Part shown: piece by piece, positions 16,107 through 25,692 of the stretch
Position numbering within the stretch: position 1 is the stretch's first letter
Layout: each line of letters opens with the position of its first letter
Assembly (NCBI RefSeq): GCF_025421715.1
Contig: NZ_JAOEFC010000004.1
Span: 124,001 to 188,000 of the forward strand
DNA: 64,000 bases
Reading direction: 5' to 3'
Source of the DNA: Microbacterium festucae
GTDB lineage: Bacteria; Actinomycetota; Actinomycetes; Actinomycetales; Microbacteriaceae
The notes under the pieces: model-generated
Database searches by the model: none
The model's input: the letters and a program-made list of their open reading frames with translations, nothing else
Told to the model about the DNA's origin: nothing
Made by a program: the position numbers and the translations under genes

Positions 16107-18568
16107 CCGGCCTCCTTGGCTTCGATGATCGTCGGCTCGTGCGGATGCACGTCGTGCCGGACGTTGTCGATGCCGGGCCCGGTCACTTCGACCGTACCCC
16201 GGCGTGTGGCGTGCACGCGTGCACGCACGACGGCTCCCGCGGCCCATTCCACATCCACGGTGTACCCGCCGCGGGCCCGGATGCCGGTGACCCGGCCCTC
16301 GGTCCACGCGGGGGGCAGGGCTGGCAGCAGCCGCAGGGTGCCGTCGTGCGACTGCACGAGGGCCTCGGCGATCGCGGCGGTGAGCCCCAGGTTGCCGTCG
16401 ATCTGGAACGGCGGATGCGCGGCGAACAGGTTGCGGTACACCCCGCCGCGGTGCTCGCCGCCGGCCTCGCCCGCCGTGGGCACGGGCCGCAGGGCCCGGC
16501 CGACGAGCTCGGCGACGCGGGCGCCGTCGCGCAGCCGCGCCCACATGGCCGCCCGCCAGGCGAGCGCCCACCCGGTCGATTCCGGTCCCCTCCCGAGAAT
16601 GGATGCCGCGGCGGCATCCGCCAGCTCGGGCGTCGACTCGCGGGTGATCTGGGCGAACGGGTACAGGCCGATCAGGTGCGACAGGTGGCGGTGCTCCGGC
16701 TCGGCCTCGCGGCGCGGCCGGTCCCACTCCTGCACCCTCCCGGCGTCGTCGATCTGCGGACCGGGCAGCCGCGCCGCGACCGCGGCCAGCTCGTCGATCC
16801 ACGCCGTGTCGGTGGAGTCCGCTCCGGCATCAGAGCCGGCGCCGACATCAGAGCCAGCGGCGGCGCCAGAACCCGCACCCGCGTCGGTGCCCGCACCCAC
16901 GGCATCCGCCCCGCCCGCCGCACCGTCGCCCCGCAGGCCCAGCGCGACCGCCGCCTCCGCGCACACGCGGGCGAGCTCGCGCACCAGCGCGACGTCCATC
17001 GTCGACGACACCGCGACGGCCCGCGGGGTGCCGTCGGCGTCGAGGTAGCTGTTCTCGGGCGAGGTCGACGGGCTCGTCCACGCGCGCTCGCCGTCGGTGC
17101 CCACCCACGACAGCACGAACCGGGCCGCGCCCGCCAGCGCCGGCCAGGCCGCGCGCAGTTCGTCGAGGTCGCCGCGGAACGCGAACGCATCGGCGTGGTG
17201 GAGCACGAGCCACACCCCGCCCCACGGCCAGAACGCCCAGGCGGGGTCGCCGTGACCGGCGCCCACCGGGGCCGCGAAGCCCCACGCGTCGGAGTTGTGG
17301 TGCATCGCCCACCCGTCGACGCCGTGCAGGGTCTGCGCGATCTCGGGGCCGGTGGTGGCCGCCACGCGGCGCACGAACCGCAGCAGCGGCTCGTGGCACT
17401 CGCCGAGGCCGGTGACCTCGGCCGGCCAGTAGGCCATCTGCAGGTTGATGTTGCTGGTGTACGCGCTCGACCAGGGGCCGGGCAGCTCGGCGTTCCAGAT
17501 GCCCTGCAGGTTCAGCGGCAGGCCGCCCGGCTGCGACGAGGCCATGAGCAGATAGCGGCCGTAGTGGAACGCGAGCGCCGCCAGCGCCGGCGACGGCGAC
17601 CCGTCGGCGCGCGCGATCCGCTCGTCGGTATCCTGCGCCGCCTCCTCGGGGGTGACGGGCACCTCCAGCGTGCACCGCAGGTACTGCGCGCGGTGGGCGG
17701 CCAGGTGGGCGGGCATGTCGACGGGGGCGGCGGCGATCGCGCGGGCGCGCGCCGCGGCATCCGCGCCGTCGTCGGGGTCGCCGGGGAGCGAGGGCGAGAC
17801 GCCGGTGCCGACCGTGACGACGTGCACGGTCGCCGGGGCCGTCTCGAGCGTGCCGCCCGTGATCGTGTGCGGGGTGGATGCCGTGACGGCGATGGCCCCG
17901 AAGCGGGAGGCGGCCGGGTCGTAGCGCACCGGCTCGGGCGGCTGCTCGTGGCCGGGCGCGACGTCGACCGGTAGCATCCAGCGCCCGACGAGCACCGGAC
18001 CCGTCGCCGCCGACTCGTCAGCCGCGGCACGCAGCAGACTGCCGACCCGCACCCGCACGCGCACCGGCCGGTCGGCGGTGATGCGGTGCACGATCGCGCC
18101 GCTGACGCGGTCGGCCCAGGTCTCGTGGCGCACGCCGTCGCCGTCGGCGCCGTAGAGATGGAGGGCGACGGCCGTGCCGAGGTCGAGCGCCCGCACGTGG
18201 TCGCCGCCGGCGCCGGCGCCGGTCACCTCGAGGTCGAGCCAGCCGAGGGGCAGGTAGGCCTGCGCCCACGGCGCCTGCTGGCGCTGGATGAGCCGCTCGG
18301 CCGTGGCGATGTCGCCGGCGTCGATCGCCGCACGGATGGCGGCGAGGGCGGCCGGTCCGCGGTCGCGGTCGTCGATGGTCGCCAGCGCGTCGGCATCCGG
18401 TCGCCCCGACCAGGCGGCCAGGTCGTTGAGCCAGAGGCGCTCGCCGCCCCGGCGCCCTTCGCACATCGCGGCGCGGATGCCGTTGCCCACCGGCAACGCG
18501 TCGGTCCAGCGCTCGGCGGGGCCGCGGAAACGCAGCGTGTGGAGGGCGGATGTGGACTGCGCGGACAT
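16103..18568 (-). CDS. GH95 alpha-L-fucosidase (1,2-alpha-fucosidase type)
   Basis: An 821-residue inverting fucosidase without a signal peptide. The N-terminal beta domain starts at LHTLRFRGPAERWTDALPVG, and the helical catalytic barrel follows. Residues in line with the Bifidobacterium AfcA site are N373 and N375 (in TSNINLQMAYW), acid E505 (in STSPENSYLD) and D724 (in FQIDGNLG). AAGGAGG lies six bases before the ATG. Residues about 550-584 form a Gly/Ala/Ser/Asp run, AGTDAGAGSGAAAGSDVGAG and similar, absent from typical members and probably a flexible surface loop. The gene heads the operon GH95-lacI-DUF624 and diverges from GH42. In this setting the substrate is likely the fucose on the galactose of xyloglucan. 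Confidence 0.92.
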   Translation of the reverse strand: MSAQSTSALHTLRFRGPAERWTDALPVGNGIRAAMCEGRRGGERLWLNDLAAWSGRPDADALATIDDRDRGPAALAAIRAAIDAGDIATAERLIQRQQAPWAQAYLPLGWLDLEVTGAGAGGDHVRALDLGTAVALHLYGADGDGVRHETWADRVSGAIVHRITADRPVRVRVRVGSLLRAAADESAATGPVLVGRWMLPVDVAPGHEQPPEPVRYDPAASRFGAIAVTASTPHTITGGTLETAPATVHVVTVGTGVSPSLPGDPDDGADAAARARAIAAAPVDMPAHLAAHRAQYLRCTLEVPVTPEEAAQDTDERIARADGSPSPALAALAFHYGRYLLMASSQPGGLPLNLQGIWNAELPGPWSSAYTSNINLQMAYWPAEVTGLGECHEPLLRFVRRVAATTGPEIAQTLHGVDGWAMHHNSDAWGFAAPVGAGHGDPAWAFWPWGGVWLVLHHADAFAFRGDLDELRAAWPALAGAARFVLSWVGTDGERAWTSPSTSPENSYLDADGTPRAVAVSSTMDVALVRELARVCAEAAVALGLRGDGAAGGADAVGAGTDAGAGSGAAAGSDVGAGSDAGADSTDTAWIDELAAVAARLPGPQIDDAGRVQEWDRPRREAEPEHRHLSHLIGLYPFAQITRESTPELADAAAASILGRGPESTGWALAWRAAMWARLRDGARVAELVGRALRPVPTAGEAGGEHRGGVYRNLFAAHPPFQIDGNLGLTAAIAEALVQSHDGTLRLLPALPPAWTEGRVTGIRARGGYTVDVEWAAGAVVRARVHATRRGTVEVTGPGIDNVRHDVHPHEPTIIEAKEAG

Positions 18569-18663
18569 CCTCGTCCTCCTTCGGTGCGTCGGCGGGAAGG
18601 CGCCGTGCCAGATGTGCCGGCGGTCCCCACCGGCGGTGTCGTTGTGGCTAGTATATGGTGAAA

Positions 18664-18683
18664 TTGTTGAAGCGCTTCGACAA
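18664..18683. promoter_or_regulatory. LacI-type operator between GH95 and GH42
   Basis: TTGTTGAAGCGCTTCGACAA is a 20-bp palindrome with 9 of 10 pairs matching, placed in the only A+T-rich stretch of the divergent region. A minus-strand TATACT lies at 18654-18649. One repressor here could silence both operons. This is the best copy of the site shared with 7471 and 9111. Confidence 0.75.
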
Positions 18684-18754
18684 TGCCCGACGATGAGCAC
18701 GGCTCGGCGGAGAGCACTGCGGCGCACTCGGATACGACCAAGGCCGGACGTTTC

Positions 18755-20821
18755 ATGCCAGACAGCCCCCGCACCCCCGGTGAGCGCCCCGCCGGCGCGC
18801 GCGCGTTCGACGCCCTGACGGCCGAGCGCGGCATCCTCTTTGGCGGCGACTACAACCCCGAGCAGTGGCCGCGCGACACCTGGCGCGAAGACGTCGAGCT
18901 CATGCAGCGCGCGGGCGTCAACGTGGTCACCGTCGGCGTGTTCAGCTGGGCGATGCTCGAGCCCACCCCCGGTGCGCGCGAGTTCGGCTGGCTCGACGAG
19001 GTGCTCGACCTGCTGCACGCCGGCGGCATCTCGGTCGACCTCGCCACGCCCACCGCCTCGCCGCCGCCGTGGCTGGGGGTGCGCCACCCCGAGACCCTCC
19101 CCGTCGACCCCGACGGCGTGCGGCTCGTCGCCGGCTCCCGCAACCAGTTCGCCCCCGCCTCGCGCGTCTACCGCGAGGCCGCGCTGGCCATCACCCGCGA
19201 CCTCGCCGAGCGCTACCGCGACCACCCCGCCGTGCGCATGTGGCACGTGGGCAACGAGTTCGGCCAGCTCGACTACGGCGACGAGGCGGCCCGCGCGTTC
19301 CGCGACTGGCTGAGCGCGCGCTACGGCACCATCGAGGCCCTCAACGAGGCGTGGGCGACGGCGTTCTGGTCGCAGCGCTACGCCGACTTCGACGAGATCC
19401 TGCCGCCGCGCCGGGCGCCCTACCTGATCAACCCCACGCAGTCGCTCGACTTCCGCCGCTACACCTCCGACGAGCTGCGCGCGTGCTACCTCGAGCTGCG
19501 CGACGCCATCCGCGACACCGGCGCCCACCAGCCGATCACCACCAACTTCATGGGGCCGTTCCATCACGCCGACTACTGGTCGTGGGCGGACGAGGTCGAC
19601 GTCATCAGCGACGACCAGTACCCCGACCCGGCCGACCCCGACGCCCCCGCCGACATCGCGTTCGCGCAGGACCTCATGCGGGGCCTCGGCGGCGGGGCGC
19701 CGTGGGTGCTCATGGAGCAGGCCATCAGCGCCGTGCAGTGGCGCGGCCACAACCTCCCCAAGACCCCCGCCCGCGCCCGTCTCGACTCGCTGCAGGCGGT
19801 CGCCCGCGGCGCCGACGGCATCAGCTTCTTCCAGTGGCGCCAGTCCCGGGCCGGCGCCGAGCGCTTCCACTCCGGCATGCTGCCGCACGCCGGGGCCGAC
19901 ACCGAGGTGTTCGCCGGTGTGTGCCGGCAGGGCGCCGACCTGCAGCGGCTGCGCCCGGTCGTCGGCAGCCGGGTCGCCGCGCGCACCGCGCTGCTGTTCG
20001 ACTGGTCGTCGTGGTGGGCCGCCGACGAGCCCGCCCGCCCCACCACGCGCCTGACGACCCTCGAGCAGGTGCAGCGCTGGTACCGGTCGCTGTGGCGGCG
20101 CAACGTACCGGTCGACGTCGTGGCCCACGGCGCCGACCTCACCGGCTACGACCTCGTCGTCGTGCCGCACAGCTACGTGCTCGAACCCCCCGCCGCCGCG
20201 GCGCTCATCGCCGCCGCCGAGCACGGCGCGCAGGTGGTCATCGGACCCTTCAGCGGCGTCGCCGACGTCAACGGCCACATCCTGCAGGGGCGCTCGCCCG
20301 TGCAGCTGCGGGGCCTGGTCGGCGCCAGCGGCGAGGAGTGGGCGGGTCTGCCGGATGCCGGTGCGGCCGTCGATCTCGCCGGTCTCACCGTCGCCGGGGC
20401 GGCCACCGCCGGCATCCTCGCCGAGAAGCTCCGCAGCGACGGCGCCGAGGTGCTCGCGAGCTTCGCCGACGGCGACCTCGCCGGTCGCCCCGTCGTCACC
20501 CGCAACGCCGCCGGCGCGGGCTCCGCCTGGTATGTGGGCGCCGTGCTCGGCGACGACCTGCTGGATGCCGTGCTGGCCGAGGCCCTCGCCGCGGCCGGCG
20601 TCGACGGCATCCGGCCCGAACCTTCCGCCGAGGCTGCCACGGCAGCCGTCGAGGCGGTGCGGCGCGGCGACGCGCTGTTCCTCCTCAACCGCGGCGACAC
20701 ACCCGCCCAGGTGCGGGTGCCCGGCGAGTGGGTCGACCTGCTCACCGACGAGACGACGGACAACCTCGTGACGATCGCCCCCTGGGACGCGCGAGTACTG
20801 ATGGAAAGGCACCACTCGTGA
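18755..20821 (+). CDS. GH42 beta-galactosidase
   Basis: A 688-residue cytoplasmic beta-galactosidase, usual GH42 length. The TIM barrel begins with ILFGGDYNPEQWP; acid/base E168 lies in HVGNEFGQ and nucleophile E321 in VLMEQAIS. A trimerisation domain (residues about 385-600) and a small C-terminal beta domain follow. An ATG at 18683 overlaps the operator and would add 24 non-conserved residues, so ATG 18755 is preferred although its ribosome site is weak. It overlaps GH31 by GTGA. Linked to GH95 and GH31, it would remove the galactose exposed after defucosylation of xyloglucan oligosaccharides (inference). GH42 enzymes on other galactosides exist. Confidence 0.92.
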   Translation: MPDSPRTPGERPAGARAFDALTAERGILFGGDYNPEQWPRDTWREDVELMQRAGVNVVTVGVFSWAMLEPTPGAREFGWLDEVLDLLHAGGISVDLATPTASPPPWLGVRHPETLPVDPDGVRLVAGSRNQFAPASRVYREAALAITRDLAERYRDHPAVRMWHVGNEFGQLDYGDEAARAFRDWLSARYGTIEALNEAWATAFWSQRYADFDEILPPRRAPYLINPTQSLDFRRYTSDELRACYLELRDAIRDTGAHQPITTNFMGPFHHADYWSWADEVDVISDDQYPDPADPDAPADIAFAQDLMRGLGGGAPWVLMEQAISAVQWRGHNLPKTPARARLDSLQAVARGADGISFFQWRQSRAGAERFHSGMLPHAGADTEVFAGVCRQGADLQRLRPVVGSRVAARTALLFDWSSWWAADEPARPTTRLTTLEQVQRWYRSLWRRNVPVDVVAHGADLTGYDLVVVPHSYVLEPPAAAALIAAAEHGAQVVIGPFSGVADVNGHILQGRSPVQLRGLVGASGEEWAGLPDAGAAVDLAGLTVAGAATAGILAEKLRSDGAEVLASFADGDLAGRPVVTRNAAGAGSAWYVGAVLGDDLLDAVLAEALAAAGVDGIRPEPSAEAATAAVEAVRRGDALFLLNRGDTPAQVRVPGEWVDLLTDETTDNLVTIAPWDARVLMERHHS

Positions 20822-23106
20822 AGTTCACCGACGGCTACTGGCTCACCCGCCCCGGCATCACCCCGCTGTACGCAGCCGAGGTCGACGACATCCGCGCCGA
20901 CGCCGACGCCGGCACCCTCACCGTCTACGCGCCGACGGCCACCATCCGCCACCGCGGCGACACGCTCAACCGGCCGATGATCACCACGACCTTCTCGGCG
21001 CCCGCGCCGGGCGTGGTCAAGGTGCGCGTGCAGCGCCACGCCGGCGCCGTGCACCGCGGCCCCGACTTCGCCGTCACCGGCGAGGAGGGCTTCGTGCCCG
21101 CCGTCACCGCCGACGCGTCGGAGGGCGTGCTGGATGCCGGCGACCTGCGGGTGCGCGTCACCCGCGGCGGCGCGTGGCACGTGGCCTTCGAGCAGGGCGA
21201 CCGGGTGCTCACCACCTCGCTGCCGCGGTCGGTCGGCCACATGACCGGGGACGGGCAGAGCTGGGTGCACCAGCAGCTGTCGATCGAGCCGGGCGAACGG
21301 GTCTACGGCTTCGGCGAACGCTTCGGCGCGTTCACGAAGAACGGCCAGACCGTCGAGACCTGGAACGCCGACGGCGGCACCTCGAGCGAGCAGGCCTACA
21401 AGTCGGTGCCGTTCTACCTCACCAGCCGCGGCTACGGCGTGTTCGTCGACAGCCCCGACGCGGTCTCGTTCGAGGTCGGCTCGGAGGTCAACTCGCGCGT
21501 GCAGTTCTCGGTGCCCGGCGAGACCCTCGACTACTACGTCATCGCCGGCCCCGCCCCCAAAGACGTGCTGCGCCGCTACACCGCCCTCACCGGTCGCCCC
21601 GCCCGCGTGCCGGCGTGGTCGTTCGGCCTGTGGCTGACCACGTCGTTCACCGCCGCGTACGACGAGCAGTCGGTCACCGAGTTCGTCGACGGCATGGCCG
21701 AGCGCGACCTGCCGCTGTCGGTGTTCCACTTCGACTGCTTCTGGATGCGCGAGTACCAGTGGACCGACTTCACCTGGGACGAGCGCACCTTCCCCGACCC
21801 CGACGGCCAGCTCGCGCGGCTGCACGAGCGCGGCCTGAAGATCTCGGCGTGGATCAACCCCTACATCGCGCAGCGCTCGGGGCTGTTCGCCGAGGCGGCC
21901 GAGAAGGGCTACCTGCTGAAGACCACCGTCGGCGGCGTCTGGCAGTGGGACATGTGGCAGGCCGGCATGGGCATCGTCGACTTCACGAACCCCGACGCGT
22001 GCGAGTGGTACGCCGGGCACCTGCGCGCCCTCGTGGCGCAGGGCGTCGACAGCTTCAAGACCGACTTCGGCGAGCGCATCCCCACCGAGGGCGTCGCCTG
22101 GCACGACGGCTCCGACCCGCAGCGCATGCACAACTACTACCCGCAGCTGTACAACGAGGTCGTCTTCCGCGTACTCGAGGAGGAGCTCGGTGCCGGGCAG
22201 GCCGTGCTGTACGCGCGGTCGGCCACCGCGGGCGGTCAGCAGTTCCCGGTGCACTGGGGCGGCGACAACGACTCCACGCTGTTGTCGATGGCCGAGACCC
22301 TGCGCGGCGGCCTGTCGCTGGCGATGAGCGGCTTCGGCTACTGGAGCCACGACATCGGCGGCTTCGAGGGCACCCCGGATGCCGGGGTGTTCAAGCGCTG
22401 GCTGGCCTTCGGTCTGCTCTCCTCGCACTCGCGCCTGCACGGCTCGGGCACCGTCCGGGTGCCGTGGGCCTTCGACGACGAGGCCGTCGAGGTCACGCGC
22501 CGGTTCACGACGCTCAAGCTGCGCCTCATGCCGTACCTGGCCCGCGTGGCCGAAGAGGCCCACACCGACGGCATCCCGATGATGCGTCCGCTCGTGCTCG
22601 AGTTCCCGGGCGACCGCACGACCCACGACGCCGACGTGCAGTACCTGCTGGGCGACAGCCTGCTGGTCGCGCCGGTGTTCACCGCCGACGGGTCGGTGGA
22701 GTACTACCTGCCCGAGGGCCGGTGGACCTCGCTGCTGCACGGCGACGTCGCCGACGGCCGCCGCTGGGTGAGCGAGCAGCACGGCTACGACTCGGTGCCG
22801 CTGCGGGTGCGGCCCGGCACGGTGCTGCCGTGGGGCGCCTCCGAGGCGCGGCCCGACTACGACTGGGCCGACGGGGTGACGCTGCGCTGCTTCGAGCTGC
22901 CCGACGGCTACGACGCCGAGACGGTCGTCCCCGGCCTCGACGGCGCGCCCGCCACCACGTTCCGCGTGCGGCGCGAGGGGGGTCGCATCACGGCATCCTC
23001 CACCGACGCCCACGCCGGCTGGAGCCTGCAGGCCGGCGACGCGGTCGCCACCGCCGACGGCGCCGGCGAGATCTCGATCGAGGTCGCGGGGGAGGCCGGC
23101 GCATGA
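20818..23106 (+). CDS. yicI: GH31 alpha-xylosidase (YicI type)
   Basis: A 762-residue alpha-xylosidase that removes xylose from the non-reducing end of xyloglucan fragments. The nucleophile is D416 in FKTDFGERIPT, the same number as in E. coli YicI, and acid/base D483 lies in HWGGDND. The YicI signature region (SGFGYWSHDIGGFE, then LLSSHSRLHGS) is well conserved, which separates it from GH31 alpha-glucosidases. No signal peptide. GTG at 20818 overlaps the GH42 stop and ATGA links it to GH3. This is the strongest single indicator that the cluster acts on xyloglucan or isoprimeverose-type sugars. Confidence 0.94.
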   Translation: MKFTDGYWLTRPGITPLYAAEVDDIRADADAGTLTVYAPTATIRHRGDTLNRPMITTTFSAPAPGVVKVRVQRHAGAVHRGPDFAVTGEEGFVPAVTADASEGVLDAGDLRVRVTRGGAWHVAFEQGDRVLTTSLPRSVGHMTGDGQSWVHQQLSIEPGERVYGFGERFGAFTKNGQTVETWNADGGTSSEQAYKSVPFYLTSRGYGVFVDSPDAVSFEVGSEVNSRVQFSVPGETLDYYVIAGPAPKDVLRRYTALTGRPARVPAWSFGLWLTTSFTAAYDEQSVTEFVDGMAERDLPLSVFHFDCFWMREYQWTDFTWDERTFPDPDGQLARLHERGLKISAWINPYIAQRSGLFAEAAEKGYLLKTTVGGVWQWDMWQAGMGIVDFTNPDACEWYAGHLRALVAQGVDSFKTDFGERIPTEGVAWHDGSDPQRMHNYYPQLYNEVVFRVLEEELGAGQAVLYARSATAGGQQFPVHWGGDNDSTLLSMAETLRGGLSLAMSGFGYWSHDIGGFEGTPDAGVFKRWLAFGLLSSHSRLHGSGTVRVPWAFDDEAVEVTRRFTTLKLRLMPYLARVAEEAHTDGIPMMRPLVLEFPGDRTTHDADVQYLLGDSLLVAPVFTADGSVEYYLPEGRWTSLLHGDVADGRRWVSEQHGYDSVPLRVRPGTVLPWGASEARPDYDWADGVTLRCFELPDGYDAETVVPGLDGAPATTFRVRREGGRITASSTDAHAGWSLQAGDAVATADGAGEISIEVAGEAGA

Positions 23107-25598
23107 GCGGCGAGGCCTTCCGGCGCACCGACCTGCCCGTCGCCGCGCGGGCCGAAGACCTGCTCGGCCGGCTCAGCCGCGAGGAGCGCATCGCGCTGCT
23201 GCACCAGGCCATGCCGGCCATCGACCGCCTCGGCATCGCGCGGTTCCACACCGGCTGCGAGGCGCTGCACGGCCTGGCGTGGGTGGGCACCGCCACGGTG
23301 TTCCCGCAGCCGGTGGGCCTGGCCGCCGCGTGGGACCCCGAGCTCGTCACGCAGGTCGCCGAGGTCGTGGCCACCGAGGTGCGCGCCAAGCGCGCCGACG
23401 GCGCCAACGTCGGACTCAACGTCTGGGCGCCGGTGGTCAACACGCTCCGGCATCCGCTCTGGGGACGCAACGAAGAGGGCTACTCCGAAGATCCGCACTA
23501 CACCGGCCAGCTCGGCGCCGCCTACAGTCGGGGGCTGCGCGGCGACCACGAGCGGGTGTGGAAGACGGTGCCCTCGCTCAAGCACTTCCTCGGGTACAGC
23601 AACGAGACCGACCGCTCGGCGACCTCGTCGGAGATGTCGCTGCGCACCCTGCACGAAGAAGAGCTGCCCGCTTTCCGCGACGCGATCGAGCAGAAGGTCG
23701 CCGGCAGCATGATGCTCGCCTACAACCAGGTCAACGGCGTGCCCGCCCACACCCAGCCCGAGCTCGTCGCCGAGGCGCGCACGTGGACCGACGAGTCGAT
23801 CGCGATCGTGTCGGATGCCGGTGCGCCCACGTTCCTCGTCACCATCCAGGGCGCCCAGCCCGACCAGGTGCACGGCGCCGCCGCGCTCGTGCGCTCGGGC
23901 ATGGACTCGTTCACCGACAACGACCAGAACGCCCAGCCGACGATCGACTACGTCACCGCCGCGCTGGCGCAGGGCCTGCTCTCCGAGGCAGAGGTCGACC
24001 AGGCCGTGCAGCGGCTGCTGGAGATGCGGGTGCGCACCGGCGAGTTCGACGGCGACGCCGACCCCTACGCCGGCATCGTCGCCGCCGACCTCGACACCCC
24101 CGCCGCCCGCGAGCTCGCCCGCGAGGCCGTGGCCCGGCAGGTGGTCGTGCTGCGCAACGACGCCGCCGTGCTGCCGCTGACAGAGCCCGCCTCGATCGCG
24201 GTGGTGGGGCCGATGGCCGACCTCGTGCTCACCGACTGGTACTCGGGCACCCCGCCCTACATGGTCGGCATCGCCCAGGGCATCGCCGAGCGCTACCCGC
24301 AGGCGCGTGTCGAGGTCGTCACCGGCGCCGACACCGTGGCCCTGCGCGCCGCGTCGGGCTACGTCGCCGCCAGCGCCGACGGTGCCCGCGTCGACGCGGT
24401 CGCCGCCGAGCGCACCGCGGCGACCCTGTTCGACGTGACCGACTGGGGCGACGGCATCCTCACCCTCCGCTCCGGCGCGAGCGGCCGCCTGCTCACCGGC
24501 GGCGCCTGGCCCATGCGGGCCGATGCCGACCGCGTCGGCGGCTGGGTCGTGCAGGAGAGCTTCCGCCGGCACGTGCACGCCGACGGCACCTGGTCGCTGC
24601 TGCACCTGGGCTCCGGGCGCTGGGTGCGCGTGGTGCGCGAGGTGGGGCTGCTGGTGGCCGAGGCTGTCACCCTCGACGACGCCGCACGCTTCGAGGCCGA
24701 GACCGTCACCACGGGGCTCGAGGTCGTCGCCACCGCCGCCACCGCCGCCGACGTCGTGATCGTCGCCGTCGGCAACGACCCGCACCTGTCGGGGCGCGAG
24801 ACCGCCGACCGCCCGCACCTGCTGCTGCCCACCGCGCTCACCGACGTGTGGCGGGCCGCCCGCGGGGTCAACCCGCGCAGCATCCTCACGATCGTCTCGA
24901 GCTTCCCGTACGTGCTGGCCGAGGCCGGGGGCGCCGAGACGGTCGTCTGGTCGAGCCACGGCGGGCAGGAGCTCGGCCACGGCGTGGCCGACGTGCTCTC
25001 GGGCGACCGCGAGCCGGTCGGCCGCCTCGCCCAGTCGTGGCCCGCCGACCCCGACCAGGCCGGCGACCTGTTCGACTACGACACGCAGCGCCAGCAGGCC
25101 ACCTACCGGCACCAGCCCGAGCCCTACGCGTTCGCGTTCGGGCACGGCCTCACCTACGGCGAGGTGACCTACGAGGCAGTCGCGCTCGACGCGGACTCGG
25201 TGCCCGCCCCCGCCCCGACGCACCGGCATCCGGCGCTCGCCGCCCGCCCCGACGAGCACGTCGTCACCGCGACGGTGTCGGTGCGCAACACTGGCGATCG
25301 TGCCGTCGACGAGCTCGTGCAGGTGTACGCGCTCGCGCCCGAGCTGCCGATCGCCGCCCCGCGCCGCCTGCTGCTCGGCTACGCGCGCGTGCGGCTGGAG
25401 CCCGGCGAGGCCCGCGCAGTCGCGGTGCCGTTCGCCGTGGAGCGGCTGGCCGTGTGGGACGGGGCGCTGCGCCTGCCGGGCGCCCCCGCCGACTGGCTGC
25501 ACGAGGGCGCGCTGCGCGTGCAGCCCGGCACCTACGAGATCGCCGCCGGCCCCTCCGCCGACGAGCTGGTGGTCACCGCCCCGCTGTCGGTCGCCTGA
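23103..25598 (+). CDS. GH3 beta-glucosidase with inserted beta-trefoil-like domain
   Basis: An 831-residue GH3 enzyme, last gene of GH42-GH31-GH3. The catalytic barrel contains SLKHFLGYS and the nucleophile D238 in IVSDAGA; the usual SDW/SDY has become SDAG. The sandwich domain starts near REAVARQVVVLRND and is interrupted at about residues 430-550 by a beta-rich piece (LRSGASGRLLTGG, WSLLHLGSGRWVRVV) that resembles a fascin/trefoil repeat. The fibronectin-like domain closes the protein. No signal peptide. It would hydrolyse the glucose backbone once xylose has been removed. Specificity for glucoside over xyloside is inferred from context. Confidence 0.9.
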   Translation: MSGEAFRRTDLPVAARAEDLLGRLSREERIALLHQAMPAIDRLGIARFHTGCEALHGLAWVGTATVFPQPVGLAAAWDPELVTQVAEVVATEVRAKRADGANVGLNVWAPVVNTLRHPLWGRNEEGYSEDPHYTGQLGAAYSRGLRGDHERVWKTVPSLKHFLGYSNETDRSATSSEMSLRTLHEEELPAFRDAIEQKVAGSMMLAYNQVNGVPAHTQPELVAEARTWTDESIAIVSDAGAPTFLVTIQGAQPDQVHGAAALVRSGMDSFTDNDQNAQPTIDYVTAALAQGLLSEAEVDQAVQRLLEMRVRTGEFDGDADPYAGIVAADLDTPAARELAREAVARQVVVLRNDAAVLPLTEPASIAVVGPMADLVLTDWYSGTPPYMVGIAQGIAERYPQARVEVVTGADTVALRAASGYVAASADGARVDAVAAERTAATLFDVTDWGDGILTLRSGASGRLLTGGAWPMRADADRVGGWVVQESFRRHVHADGTWSLLHLGSGRWVRVVREVGLLVAEAVTLDDAARFEAETVTTGLEVVATAATAADVVIVAVGNDPHLSGRETADRPHLLLPTALTDVWRAARGVNPRSILTIVSSFPYVLAEAGGAETVVWSSHGGQELGHGVADVLSGDREPVGRLAQSWPADPDQAGDLFDYDTQRQQATYRHQPEPYAFAFGHGLTYGEVTYEAVALDADSVPAPAPTHRHPALAARPDEHVVTATVSVRNTGDRAVDELVQVYALAPELPIAAPRRLLLGYARVRLEPGEARAVAVPFAVERLAVWDGALRLPGAPADWLHEGALRVQPGTYEIAAGPSADELVVTAPLSVA

Positions 25599-25624
25599 CG
25601 GGTCCGGCGCGGGTGGCGCGGCCG

Positions 25625-25691
25625 CGAGAGAACAACGGGGCGCCGAGAGAACGGGTGTCGACCGTTCCCTCGGCGCCCAGGTGTTCTCTCG
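25625..25691. repeat. 67-bp palindromic repeat, family A copy 2
   Basis: Runs from CGAGAGAAC to GTTCTCTCG with inner CGCCGAGAGAACGGG. It lies 26 bases after the GH3 stop and before the converging histidine kinase gene, a position suited to bidirectional termination. Confidence 0.9.
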
Positions 25692-25692
25692 G

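Noticed and set aside
18683-18754. 24-codon N-terminal extension of the GH42 protein
   Set aside because: The upstream ATG overlaps the operator at 18664-18683 and the extra residues fit no part of GH42. ATG 18755 lies close to the conserved start.
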